Positions 54,651-63,094 of a DNA stretch of 64,000 nucleotides are shown here, piece after piece. How positions within the stretch are numbered: position 1 is the stretch's first letter; the number at the start of each line of letters is the position of its first letter. The translations under genes were made by a program, and so were the position numbers. Below the pieces are notes generated by a model, which made no database searches, was not told the origin of the DNA, and saw only the letters and a program-made list of their open reading frames with translations. The stretch is from Cryomorpha sp963748925 (GTDB lineage Bacteria > Bacteroidota > Bacteroidia > Flavobacteriales_D > Cryomorphaceae), in NCBI GenBank assembly GCA_963748925.1, contig CAVVKG010000009.1, positions 496,001 to 560,000 of the forward strand, read 5' to 3'.

Positions 54651-55334
54651 TCACTCAATCTCAAAGGGCTCCGCCTCAGAAATTCGCCTCGGGAAAGCCA
54701 TTCTTATAGCTCTAATTTTAAGTTGATCTTCGGGTCGGTGCTCGTTCAATTCGCCGTAAGGCAAACCAAAATTTTGCACAGAACAATCATCGCGCAAGTC
54801 ATTTAGACCGGCGTTTAGCTCATTTTGCACCAAAATATAGGTGGCGTACGAAGTGCTTCGATCATTCTGCAAGGATATTAAAGCCGTTGAAGGAAGCTCA
54901 TTATAGGGTCCGATTAATTTTGTGGCTTCGAGTTTTAGGTTCCAGGAGTCCCAGTTATTTTCTGAGTTTGTGGAAGCATTTGAAATGGTTTTAAGTTTGG
55001 CTATGCATAGTTGAGGTGTGATTCTCTTCAAATCAGGATAGTCACGGGTGTTGTTAGGGTTTGTGTAAAAGGCTTTTATTATGGGTTTGATATCGCTCAT
55101 TTTCACGATTTCTCCTTCTATCATAACCTGATCTGCACCGTTAATTAGAATTTCCAGTACGTTACGATCAGTTCTTGGTGTGGGCGTGTTATGGATATTA
55201 GCCGGAGGAAGTATTGTTTGAATACCCAGTTCCTGATCAAGTGTGGTGGTGACGAGAAAGAATATGAGAAGCAAGAAGGCGATATCTGCCATTGATCCGG
55301 CATTGATTGGTGCTAATGTTCGTTGGTGGTGCAT
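54651..55334 (-). CDS. ExbD/TolR-like biopolymer transport protein (duplicate of the longer type)
   Basis: 227 residues. One membrane helix near the N terminus (MADIAFLLLIFFLVTTTLDQ) with the family Asp in MADIAF, then a periplasmic domain. Its middle part (ALISLQNDRSTSYATYILVQ) and end (FPRRISEAEPFEIE) match the gene at 56745-57455, so the two are paralogues. Within the operon direction it is the last ExbD. A terminator at 55465 separates it from the short ExbD upstream, so some readthrough or its own promoter is needed. Confidence 0.9.
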   Translation of the reverse strand: MHHQRTLAPINAGSMADIAFLLLIFFLVTTTLDQELGIQTILPPANIHNTPTPRTDRNVLEILINGADQVMIEGEIVKMSDIKPIIKAFYTNPNNTRDYPDLKRITPQLCIAKLKTISNASTNSENNWDSWNLKLEATKLIGPYNELPSTALISLQNDRSTSYATYILVQNELNAGLNDLRDDCSVQNFGLPYGELNEHRPEDQLKIRAIRMAFPRRISEAEPFEIE

Positions 55335-55464
55335 AACTCATGGTTCTTAGTGGTTTACATTTATTAAAACGCAGAATCTAGACCTATATTTTAATCTTTG
55401 TAACCGGATTTATAAAAGGTTCCCTGGTTGATTTTATCCGTATTCAAGGAAAAACCATCGGCAC

Positions 55465-55498
55465 AAAAAAACCGCCTGAATCAAAGAATCAGGCGGCT
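55465..55498 (-). terminator. Terminator after the duplicate short ExbD
   Basis: Stem CCGCCTGA / TCAGGCGG with a nine-base loop and an A7 run that is a T-run on the minus strand. A copy of the hairpin at 56207-56242. Confidence 0.85.
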
Positions 55499-55518
55499 AA
55501 TACGTTTAAGTTTCAGTA

Positions 55519-55986
55519 TTAATTGCCTTTAACCGAACCTTTATTAACCGAATAGTTAATTTTTAGGGCGTTTGCATCGCGCAGTTCCTGTTTGATGTCT
55601 GTTACGATTCCCATTGTAGTTTCCTTATCAACTTTAAGTGATGTAGTAACGGCTAACTTTTCTGCATCCACTCGATTCTGAATGTTATCAGTAATCCATG
55701 GTTCAATATCAGATAGGTCGGCAAAAGAATCATCCAACTGAATAAGGGTTCCCTTGCCATCTTTTTTGTTCATCGGAGGCCCCACATAGATGTTATCAAC
55801 GAGTGATTTCTTTTCTAACTTTTCAGTCTCGGTAGCAATAGGCTTAGAAATATTTAGTTTGGGATCGGCCTCCCGCATCACCGTTACTACCATGAAGAAG
55901 AAGAGAAGGATAAAGATAATATCCGGCAATGATGCCGTGGAAATCTCCTGATTCTTTTGTTTTTGTTTAGTTCCAAATTTGCTCAT
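55519..55986 (-). CDS. ExbD-like biopolymer transport protein (short type, duplicate)
   Basis: 155 residues, single membrane helix (LPDIIFILLFFFMVVTVMRE) with the family Asp in LPDIIF. Aligns almost throughout with the gene at 56266-56733: SKFGTKQKQKNQEISTASL, ETTMGIVTDIKQELRDANAL, NYSVNKGSVKGN. Probably forms the proton-motive-force-coupled unit of a TonB or Tol-like machine with ExbB. The 279-base gap upstream holds two hairpins (CTTATAGCTCA-AGAAA-TGAGCC-AATAAG and CCGATT-N7-AATCGG) and no gene. Confidence 0.92.
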   Translation of the reverse strand: MSKFGTKQKQKNQEISTASLPDIIFILLFFFMVVTVMREADPKLNISKPIATETEKLEKKSLVDNIYVGPPMNKKDGKGTLIQLDDSFADLSDIEPWITDNIQNRVDAEKLAVTTSLKVDKETTMGIVTDIKQELRDANALKINYSVNKGSVKGN

Positions 55987-56206
55987 GACGAATTGAATTA
56001 TTACCCATTTTCAGGGTTTTTTCATTTTGTGTTAATATTGCGATTTCTACAAAACGGCCACGGCACGCTAAATTTATTTTTAGAATAGAATTGGCCATTA
56101 AAAAATCTTATAGCTCAAGAAATGAGCCAATAAGACAAACTCTTCCGATTGTTTTATAATCGGTAAGTTTTGGTATCGAAATGGATAAAGTGAAAAACCA
56201 TCGGCA

Positions 56207-56242
56207 CAAAAAAAACCGCCTGACTCAAAGAATCAGGCGGCT
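56207..56242 (-). terminator. Terminator of the original ExbB/ExbD operon
   Basis: CCGCCTGA (56216-56223), nine-base loop, TCAGGCGG (56233-56240), with an A8 run next to it that gives a T-run on the minus strand. The surrounding bases (CCATCGGCAC) are shared with the copy at 55465. Confidence 0.88.
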
Positions 56243-56265
56243 TATCCGTTTAAATTTCAGTATTA

Positions 56266-56733
56266 TTAATTGCTCGTAATAGAACCTTTATTAACCGAAT
56301 AGTTAATTTTCAAGGCATTTGCATCGCGCAGCTCTTGTTTTATGTCTGTTACGATTCCCATTCTGGTTTCCTTATCAACTTTGAGGGAAGTAGTAATAGC
56401 CTGTTTTTCCGCTTCATCTCGTCTTTCGCGGTTGTCAACAATCCACTGATTAATATCAGATAATTCTGCAAAAGAATCATCTAGTTGCATCATAGGTTCC
56501 GTCCCAAATCTTGGATCTGTTGGTGGTCCTACATTGATGTAGTCAACAAGCGATTTCTTTTCAAGTTTCTCTGTTTCAGTAGCATTTGGCTTAGAGATCT
56601 TAACTTTTGGATCATCCTCGCGCATTACGGTTACTACCATGAAGAAGAAGAGAAGCATAAAGATAATATCCGGCAGTGATGCCGTTGAAATCTCCGGGTT
56701 CTTTTTCTTTCCTTTTCTACCAAATTTGCTCAT
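56266..56733 (-). CDS. ExbD-like biopolymer transport protein (short type)
   Basis: 155 residues. N-terminal basic stretch (SKFGRKGKKKNPEIST), helix LPDIIFMLLFFFMVVTVMRE with the conserved Asp, then a periplasmic domain (TTSLKVDKETRMGIVTDIKQ). It follows the longer ExbD gene after 11 bases and ends the original operon. Its duplicate is 55519-55986. Confidence 0.93.
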   Translation of the reverse strand: MSKFGRKGKKKNPEISTASLPDIIFMLLFFFMVVTVMREDDPKVKISKPNATETEKLEKKSLVDYINVGPPTDPRFGTEPMMQLDDSFAELSDINQWIVDNRERRDEAEKQAITTSLKVDKETRMGIVTDIKQELRDANALKINYSVNKGSITSN

Positions 56734-56744
56734 AGTGATTTGAT

Positions 56745-57455
56745 TTAGGACCCACCTAGGTCTTTTGGTTCAGCTTCAGAAATACGTTGTGGATACACTG
56801 CACGAATAGCCTTAATTTTTGGCTTATCATTATCATCAGATGTATTGAGTTCACTGTAAGCAACCCCAAACTTTTCTTGGGATAAACTGTTCCGCAACTC
56901 ATTAATACCGGCACTCAACTCATTCTGTACTTTAATGTACATTTCGTAAGAAGTTCCCCGGTCGTTCTGAAGCGAAATAAGGGCAGAACCCGGCAGCTCA
57001 CTGTAATCTCCGATTAAATCGATAGCGATAAGCTTATCTTCCCATGTTTCGATCTTGTCTTTAAGCTCTTCACTATCCGGGCTTTCGGAGAGTGCTTGGC
57101 GAAGTTTATTCAGATTATCCTGAACTGTAGCACGTGAAACACGCGTAAGCTGAGGCAAGTCAGGGCTACCTGATGGGTTTGTATAAAACTCAATTGCACC
57201 TGCTTTTAAATCTCTGATGTCCATTGGTCTGCCTTCCACTAGTAATTGATCGTTACTGTTTACGAGTACTTCGTAAACATTACGCTGCTTTACTTCCGGT
57301 GGCTTTTCCATATCCGGCGGTATCGGTGGGGGCAGTTGCCTTAAGATACCTATATCCTGGTCCATTGTAGTGGTTACCAGAAAGAAAATCAGCAGCAAGA
57401 ATGCAATATCGGCCATAGAGCCGGCATTGATTTCCTGTAGTCCTCTTCTTGCCAT
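56745..57455 (-). CDS. ExbD-like biopolymer transport protein (long type)
   Basis: 236 residues. Helix SMADIAFLLLIFFLVTTTMDQ (conserved Asp), Pro-rich segment LPPPIPPDMEKPPE, then a larger periplasmic domain ending YPQRISEAEPKDLGG. The unusual length compared with normal ExbD (about 140) is shared by its duplicate at 54651. Third gene in the ExbB-hypothetical-ExbD-ExbD order that is common in Flavobacteriia. Confidence 0.92.
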   Translation of the reverse strand: MARRGLQEINAGSMADIAFLLLIFFLVTTTMDQDIGILRQLPPPIPPDMEKPPEVKQRNVYEVLVNSNDQLLVEGRPMDIRDLKAGAIEFYTNPSGSPDLPQLTRVSRATVQDNLNKLRQALSESPDSEELKDKIETWEDKLIAIDLIGDYSELPGSALISLQNDRGTSYEMYIKVQNELSAGINELRNSLSQEKFGVAYSELNTSDDNDKPKIKAIRAVYPQRISEAEPKDLGGS

Positions 57456-57471
57456 GGGTTTGTCTCCTTTT

Positions 57472-57888
57472 TTATTTAAAGATTCGAGATACTTCTCCTA
57501 TTAAGGCTGCGGCTGTTGCTACAACCACCAGCACGTACATTACCATGAGTCCAGCTCCACTCATTTTTGAGGCTGAGGGAGTAATGTCTGCTTCGTAAGA
57601 AGGCATTAGACTATCTGAAGCTATATAATAACATACTACTGCAAGTATCACAAACACTACAACTCCAATAAGCATGGGGATGTTTTGTTTGATATTTGTA
57701 AGAAAATGAAATAAGCCGAAAAGTACTGCAACGACTGCAGCTACTCCCATTACTACCATTGAGAGAGTAATAGCCGGACCAATTACACTTTCATTTCCTA
57801 TCATGATCATGATTCCCATGATCAAACCTATAATGCCAATTATAAAGGCACCAATGGTAAGGACTGTGTCTAGTGTTTTGTTCTCCAT
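57472..57888 (-). CDS. Small multi-helix membrane protein of the ExbB operon
   Basis: 138 residues with about four membrane helices: TVLTIGAFIIGIIGLIMGI, GPAITLSMVVMGVAAVVAV, IPMLIGVVVFVILAVVCYY, GLMVMYVLVVVATAAALIG. No known family by motif. It lies between exbB and the ExbD genes with 8 and 16 base gaps, an arrangement repeated in many Bacteroidota, so it probably belongs to the same complex. Confidence 0.8.
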   Translation of the reverse strand: MENKTLDTVLTIGAFIIGIIGLIMGIMIMIGNESVIGPAITLSMVVMGVAAVVAVLFGLFHFLTNIKQNIPMLIGVVVFVILAVVCYYIASDSLMPSYEADITPSASKMSGAGLMVMYVLVVVATAAALIGEVSRIFK

Positions 57889-57896
57889 AATGGCTA

Positions 57897-58709
57897 TTAG
57901 TTTTTAACTGTTCTGTGACGCAATAACATATCTATTAGAGAGATTGAAGCATCTTCCATGTCGTTTACAATTCCATCAACTTTAGAAACGATATAATTAT
58001 AAAAGATTTGAAGAATGATGGCTACAACAAGACCCGATACTGTAGTAATCAAGGCGACTTTAATACCTTGTGCTACAACACCCGGAGATATATTGTTCTC
58101 AGCAGCAATTGCGTCAAACGCGTCAATCATACCTATTACCGTACCCATGAATCCAAGCATTGGAGCCAGTGCGATAAAAAGTGAGATCCACGAAAGTCCT
58201 TTTTCCAAAAGACCCATTTGAACACCACCGTAAGATACAACTGATTTTTCAACCATGTCAATACCTTCATCGTAGCGCTCAAGTCCTTGATAGAAAATAG
58301 AAGCGATAGGCCCGCGTGTATTTCTGCAAACGTCTTTTGCTGCTTCGATTCCTCCTGTTTGAAGTGCATCTTCTACATTTTTAAGCAGTTTAGCTTTATT
58401 GGTAGTCGCCATGTTAAGGTAAATAATACGCTCAATACAAAGGGCAAGACCCAAAATCAAACATATTAATACGAATGACATGAAGAAGGGACCACCATCG
58501 ATAAATGTGTCTTTAATTTGTTGGTGAAAAGTTTCAGATGTTTCCACAGCTGCACTTTCATCTTCACTAGTTTCTCCTTCGGGTTGTGGTGCATTATCAG
58601 CAAGAAGCTCAATAGACGGTGTCTCGGCTGCATCAAATGCATAACCATTCGAAGTTATCCCCAGGCTAAGAACGGAACAAAGGGCTAGTACGGACAGTAT
58701 TTTTTTCAT
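57897..58709 (-). CDS. MotA/TolQ/ExbB-like proton channel protein
   Basis: 270 residues. An N-terminal signal-like segment with an acidic stretch (PQPEGETSEDESAAVETS) precedes the first membrane helix (FFMSFVLICLILGLALCIE), and the family region APMLGFMGTVIGMIDAFD with GIKVALITTVSGLVVAIILQ follows. ExbB-type proteins form pentamers that harness the proton gradient with ExbD. It heads the operon. The periplasmic extension is usual in Bacteroidota ExbB. Confidence 0.93.
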   Translation of the reverse strand: MKKILSVLALCSVLSLGITSNGYAFDAAETPSIELLADNAPQPEGETSEDESAAVETSETFHQQIKDTFIDGGPFFMSFVLICLILGLALCIERIIYLNMATTNKAKLLKNVEDALQTGGIEAAKDVCRNTRGPIASIFYQGLERYDEGIDMVEKSVVSYGGVQMGLLEKGLSWISLFIALAPMLGFMGTVIGMIDAFDAIAAENNISPGVVAQGIKVALITTVSGLVVAIILQIFYNYIVSKVDGIVNDMEDASISLIDMLLRHRTVKN

Positions 58710-58763
58710 GGTTTAGAAGTTGGTTTTACTGAGTTTTAAATCGGATTTGTTTTTATTTGGATT

Positions 58764-58771
58764 CAAAGTTA
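58764..58771 (-). promoter_or_regulatory. Possible -7 element TAACTTTG for the ExbB operon
   Basis: On the minus strand TAACTTTG matches TAnnTTTG and lies 54 bases upstream of the ATG at 58709. No clear TTG partner. Confidence 0.45.
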
Positions 58772-58795
58772 AACTATTATTTAAAAGTTGCTAAG

Positions 58796-58882
58796 CGGAG
58801 ATGAAGGGATTCGAACCCCCGATCCCCTCACGGGGAAACACGCTTTCCAGGCGTGCGCCTTAAACCACTCGGCCACATCTCC
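58796..58882 (-). tRNA. tRNA-Ser (anticodon GGA)
   Basis: On the minus strand it begins GGAGATGTGGCCGAGTGG, has the anticodon loop CTGGAAA between CACGC and GCGTG (anticodon GGA), a long variable arm (TTCCCCGTGAGGGGA) typical of Ser, and T-arm GGGTTCGAATCCC. Discriminator G at 58796. CCA not encoded. TACTTTG upstream (about 58922) may be part of its promoter. Confidence 0.93.
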
Positions 58883-58993
58883 AAGTCCCCGAAATCGCTA
58901 TTCCCGTAGGGCAACAAGGCGCCAAAGTACAAAAAAATGTATTAGTCAAAAAAAAATAATGTTATCAAATCATTATTCGGTTCACTTGAGTTC

Positions 58994-60022
58994 TTAATCG
59001 GTAAGCTCTCCACGCAGGTTTTTGGTGAATTGTTGTGCAAATTCTCCACCCGATAATCCTTTCCCCAATAGATGCATTGCTTTGGTAAGGGCCGCTTCAA
59101 TTTGCATGTCGCCACCACTTACCACTCCCATTCTTTCTAATTGAGAACTGGTTTCATATCTACCCTGAAGTACTCCTCCTCCCTGGCATTGTGACACGTT
59201 TGCCACCATGAGTCCACCGTCAATCGCATTTTCTAAAGAACGTAAAAACCAAGGGTGGGTCATTGCATTTCCACTGCCATAGGTTCTTACTATTAGCAAT
59301 TTATTGCTCTGAATGTTCATCGCCGCATCAATAATATATTCAGAAATTCCGGGAAATAACGATAAAACCACGACGTGATTGTTCATTCGGGTATCTATTT
59401 CAAAAGGTTTCTCTTCAGGCGTACGAATGCTCTCACGATTGTACTTGATGTGTACCCCGGCCTCTGCCAGGGTCGGGTAATTAGGAGAGCGAAAGGCTTC
59501 AAAATGTTCAGCGTTGAACTTGTAAGTTCGGTTACCGCGGTATAGCTGGTTTTCAAAATAAATGCAAACCTCAGGAACCATCGGTTTGCCATTTTGGTAT
59601 TCTGATGCGATTTCAATAGATGTGATAAAATTTTCTTTACCATCTGTACGTACAACACCTATGGGTAGCTGCGATCCGGTGAGTACAACCGGTTTTGCCA
59701 GGTTATATAGGATAAAGCTTAAGGCAGACGCCGTGTAGGCCATCGTATCACTGCCGTGCAATATCACAAAACCATCATAGTCCTCGTAGTTGTCCCGAAT
59801 TATTTCGGCGAGCTGGCTCCAGTGTTCCAACCCCATATTGCTCGAATCAATTGGTTTTTCAAACGATATGGAATCAACCTTGGTAGATAACTGACTTATT
59901 TCGGGGATTTGTATTTGCAGTTGACCAAAGTCAAAAGGTGCTAAAATACCCGAGCTGGCATCTTTGATCATTCCAATCGTTCCGCCGGTATAGATTACGA
60001 GTACTTTGCGATCAGTTTCCAT
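58994..60022 (-). CDS. ansA: L-asparaginase (type I, cytoplasmic)
   Basis: 342 residues. Catalytic motif 1 is VIYTGGTIGM; motif 2 is VILHGSDTMAYTASALSF with Ser-Asp-Thr-Met; RTYGSGNA and SQCQGGGV are further family segments. It hydrolyses asparagine to aspartate. No signal peptide. Its start overlaps the end of the upstream tatD gene by 11 bases, so they form an operon. Confidence 0.94.
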   Translation of the reverse strand: METDRKVLVIYTGGTIGMIKDASSGILAPFDFGQLQIQIPEISQLSTKVDSISFEKPIDSSNMGLEHWSQLAEIIRDNYEDYDGFVILHGSDTMAYTASALSFILYNLAKPVVLTGSQLPIGVVRTDGKENFITSIEIASEYQNGKPMVPEVCIYFENQLYRGNRTYKFNAEHFEAFRSPNYPTLAEAGVHIKYNRESIRTPEEKPFEIDTRMNNHVVVLSLFPGISEYIIDAAMNIQSNKLLIVRTYGSGNAMTHPWFLRSLENAIDGGLMVANVSQCQGGGVLQGRYETSSQLERMGVVSGGDMQIEAALTKAMHLLGKGLSGGEFAQQFTKNLRGELTD

Positions 60023-60818
60023 TTAACTTAAATACTTTTTTTGCGTTTGCATTGGTAATATCCGCTATTTCTTCAAGGCTAAGGTCATATATCTCCGCGA
60101 GTTTTTCGGCTACCAGTCTGGTGTAAGCAGTTTGGTTGCGCTTTCCGCGAAAGGGATGAGGAGTTAGGTACGGTGCATCGGTTTCAAGTACCAACCTATT
60201 TTTGTCAACTCGCGCAATAACTTTGTCGAGTCCACTATTCTTAAAGGTAAGCACTCCGCCCAGACCAAGGTAAAATCCTTCGTAGCTCAGTGCTTTTTCC
60301 ACCTCGGCTTCATTTCCTGTAAAGCAATGAAAAATTCCGGTAAGGCCTTCAAAGTATTCCTTGTCAAGTACATCAAATATCTCTTCAAAAGAATCTCTGG
60401 CATGTATTACGATTGGTAAACCGGTTTCTTTTGCCCAACCAATTTGAGTCTTAAATGCATCAACCTGCTGTTCAAAATACGTCTTGTCCCAATATAAATC
60501 GATCCCAATCTCGCCCACAGCATGATAATTTCCAGAGTCGAGCTCGGTTTTGATTTGGGCCAGCTGCTCTTTGTAATCGTCTTTTACTGAGCAAGGGTGC
60601 AAGCCCATCATTCCAATAGTTTGGTTAGGATAGGCTTTCATGAGATTTTTAACAGGCTCAATACTAGCAACATCGATATTGGGAAGAGCGGTGAGATATA
60701 CGCCATCTTCGAGAGCTTGCGCCATACATGTTTCGCGATCATTGTCAAATTCTTTTGAATACATGTGCGAATGGGTGTCGAATATTTTCAAAGTGAAGTA
60801 TGTTTTTTTAACCGCCAT
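60012..60818 (-). CDS. TatD family hydrolase
   Basis: 268 residues, metal-dependent amidohydrolase fold. FDTHSHMYSKEFDND (metal HxH), VGEIGIDLYWDKTYFE, IVIHARDSFEEIFD, GIFHCFTGNEAEVE and LETDAPYLTPHPFRGK show the complete set of ligands. Start could be ATG 60818 or a TTG nine codons later, which would give the more usual MKIFDTHSHM. TatD proteins act as 3'-5' DNases in DNA repair or quality control. Overlaps ansA. Confidence 0.93.
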   Translation of the reverse strand: MAVKKTYFTLKIFDTHSHMYSKEFDNDRETCMAQALEDGVYLTALPNIDVASIEPVKNLMKAYPNQTIGMMGLHPCSVKDDYKEQLAQIKTELDSGNYHAVGEIGIDLYWDKTYFEQQVDAFKTQIGWAKETGLPIVIHARDSFEEIFDVLDKEYFEGLTGIFHCFTGNEAEVEKALSYEGFYLGLGGVLTFKNSGLDKVIARVDKNRLVLETDAPYLTPHPFRGKRNQTAYTRLVAEKLAEIYDLSLEEIADITNANAKKVFKLNGN

Positions 60819-61091
60819 GCCTACGGCTTGGTAAACTCCGGCGATGAGGTATTTTACGAAGGTCGCAAAGTTAAATTTTTAATAGTGAGCTAAAGGCTGT
60901 TATTATTCTCATTAAAAGAGAGCACCGCATGTGTACTTTGCCTTTAGCTTCCCCGGACTTTGAGGATCCTTAGCATTACGCCTACAAATGACGTAATTCG
61001 CATTGATTCTAAAAAATCTACTTCTTTTTTATGTTCACTTCTTTCTCATTCACTTTCGTAAATTCGCCCCAACTTCAATACCAATAGTCAT

Positions 61092-62078
61092 TTGACGAAA
61101 GTACTTATCATACGATTTAGCTCTATTGGAGATATGGTGCTCACCACGCCGGTAGTGCGCAATCTGAAGAATCAGATGTTCGAGGGTGTAGAGATTCATT
61201 ATTTGACGAAAAACAAGTTTCGCAGTATCGTTGATTCCAACCCGTATATCACAAAAGTGTATGGCATTGATAAAAGCACCAACGAAGTAATTGAGGAGCT
61301 TAAAGCCGAGCAATACCATTATATAATAGACCTGCACCGTAATTTGCGATCGGCGAGGGTGAAGCGTGCACTTAAAGAACTCTCATTCTCTTTTGAGAAA
61401 TACAATTGGGAAAAGTGGCTTCTCGTGAATTTTGGAATCAACAAAATGCCAAAAGAGCATATCGTTGAACGCTATATGGCTACTATTACCCGTTTTGATA
61501 TTACGAACGACAACCAGGGACTCGATTTTTTCATTCCGGAAGGGAAAGATTTACCGGTAAATCGCCTGCCGGATTCGCATCGTAAAGGGTTTATTGCTTT
61601 GGGGATCGGTGCGGCACATTGGCGTAAGAAGCCCAGAAAAGAACAGTACATTGCAATTTGCAACAAGCTCAAATACCCGATTGCCCTCGTTGGCGGTCCT
61701 GCAGAGAAAGAGCTGGGTGAAGAAATAGCTGCGGCAACCGGATCGCACGTATGGAATACGGCGGGTTCGCTTTCGCTAAATGAATCGGCCAGCCTGGTGC
61801 AGCAGTGCAAGCTTATCATTACGCCAGATACCGGAATAATGCACATTGCTGCAGCCTTCAAAAAACCAATAATCTCACTCTGGGGAGCCACAGTTCCTGA
61901 TTTTGGTATGTATCCATATCAAAATGAAGCGCTTAACGAAATGATTCAAGCAGATCACCTTACCAAAAGACCTTGCTCAAAGCTTGGGACGAAATGTAAG
62001 TATAAAGAGTGCCGTTGTATTGATGAGTTGCCACTTGATGCGGTTTTGGCTTCAGCTGAAAGGGAAATCAGGAGATGA
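61092..62078 (+). CDS. Glycosyltransferase family 9 (heptosyltransferase-like)
   Basis: 328 residues from TTG 61092, giving MTKVLIIRFSSIGDMVLTTP, the usual N terminus of the ADP-heptose:LPS heptosyltransferase family. Further motifs are IIDLHRNLRSARVKRAL, CKLIITPDTGIMHIAAAF and KPIISLWGATVPDFG. It probably adds a heptose or similar sugar to the lipopolysaccharide core, at the inner membrane. Solitary gene; a Cys-rich C-terminal segment (KRPCSKLGTKCKYKECRCI) is a common feature of this subfamily. Confidence 0.92.
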   Translation: MTKVLIIRFSSIGDMVLTTPVVRNLKNQMFEGVEIHYLTKNKFRSIVDSNPYITKVYGIDKSTNEVIEELKAEQYHYIIDLHRNLRSARVKRALKELSFSFEKYNWEKWLLVNFGINKMPKEHIVERYMATITRFDITNDNQGLDFFIPEGKDLPVNRLPDSHRKGFIALGIGAAHWRKKPRKEQYIAICNKLKYPIALVGGPAEKELGEEIAAATGSHVWNTAGSLSLNESASLVQQCKLIITPDTGIMHIAAAFKKPIISLWGATVPDFGMYPYQNEALNEMIQADHLTKRPCSKLGTKCKYKECRCIDELPLDAVLASAEREIRR

Positions 62079-62124
62079 TTCTCTGGAATGGAGCATTTTG
62101 AAAGCTCAAAAAGCTAAAACCAGC

Positions 62125-62166
62125 GATCGTATTCACCAATTATGTCCTTATTGGTTCAATACGATC
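62125..62166. other. Long imperfect hairpin downstream of the GT9 gene
   Basis: GATCGTATTCACCAAT (62125-62140), a nine-base loop, and ATTGGTTCAATACGATC (62150-62166), nearly fully complementary. There is no T-run after it, so a simple intrinsic terminator is unlikely; it could protect the transcript end or be a small RNA element. Confidence 0.5.
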
Positions 62167-62258
62167 ACCGAATAGGCTGTTCCTGAATTTTTTTGATCTA
62201 CCACTTTATGCTCATCAAATTAAAAACCAATCCCACATAATTTATCATCTTTGGCCTT

Positions 62259-62810
62259 ATGGATACTCCAAAATCATATTGCCAGGCCATCCGAAAAGGA
62301 AAGCTCTCTGAGATCCACAAAATCTACCACGACACCGCTTATGGTTTCCCGATAGAAGATGATAATGAACTTTTTGGCCGGCTTATCCTCGAAATAAATC
62401 AAGCAGGACTTTCGTGGGATACCATTCTTAAAAAGCAGGAAAATTTCAGGAAGGCTTACGCCAATTTTGACATTGCTAAGATAGCTGCATTTGATGAAAA
62501 TGACCGTGCCCGACTGTTAGCTGATGCCGGCATTATCAGAAACAAGCTAAAGGTCAACGCTGCCATACACAATGCTCAAAAAGTTCAGGAACTCCAAAAT
62601 GAGCATGGGTCCTTTAAATCATGGCTGGATTTGAACCATCCGCTTTCGAAAGAAGAATGGGTGAAGCTTTTTAAGAAAACCTTCAAGTTTACCGGTGGTG
62701 AAATTACCAATGAGTTTTTAATGAGTACGGGTTATTTACCGGGTGCACATGACAGTGATTGTCCTGTGTATAAAGAGATTTCAGATATAAAATCTTCTTC
62801 GAAGAAATGA
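62259..62810 (+). CDS. tag: DNA-3-methyladenine glycosylase I
   Basis: 183 residues. HhH-type glycosylase with the Tag pattern: YCQAI at the N terminus, YHDTAYGFPIEDDNELFGRL, LEINQAGLSWDTILKKQENF with the catalytic Glu, and the C-terminal GYLPGAHDSDCPVY, where His and Cys may hold zinc as in E. coli Tag. It removes 3-methyladenine from alkylated DNA. The usual YHDxEWG is here YHDTAYG, a variation of the substrate-pocket strand. Confidence 0.92.
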   Translation: MDTPKSYCQAIRKGKLSEIHKIYHDTAYGFPIEDDNELFGRLILEINQAGLSWDTILKKQENFRKAYANFDIAKIAAFDENDRARLLADAGIIRNKLKVNAAIHNAQKVQELQNEHGSFKSWLDLNHPLSKEEWVKLFKKTFKFTGGEITNEFLMSTGYLPGAHDSDCPVYKEISDIKSSSKK

Positions 62811-62988
62811 ATTTGGTCTTTCAGCAGATTCGCGAATTAGAGTAAAAGGGAAAATTATTTTTAAGGGCTCCTTAATCTGCTGATAATCAAAACGTATGAG
62901 GCAACATTAAAATTTTTGAAACCTTTCACTAACTACTACCGTAAATATCATCGGATTTCATTAATAAGGTTAAATTGGTGATTAAGAG

Positions 62989-63019
62989 AAAGGGTCGGCG
63001 CAAGCCGACCCTTTTCTTT
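62989..63019. terminator. Bidirectional terminator
   Basis: Stem AAAGGGTCGGC / GCCGACCCTTTT with loop GCAA, followed by TTCTTT, and an A-rich flank on the other side. It can end the tag transcript and the minus-strand gene ending at 63095. Confidence 0.85.
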
Positions 63020-63094
63020 ATGCCATTAACTGAGTTTCTTTTCACCTGCTTCAGAAAAAGTACTCTAATTTAAAATTGACTTGGTTATTCATTT

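Noticed and set aside
58788..58997. 69-residue frame starting in antisense of tRNA-Ser
   Set aside because: The frame lies antisense to tRNA-Ser, a well-known source of false proteins with an EGIRTPDPLTG-type sequence.
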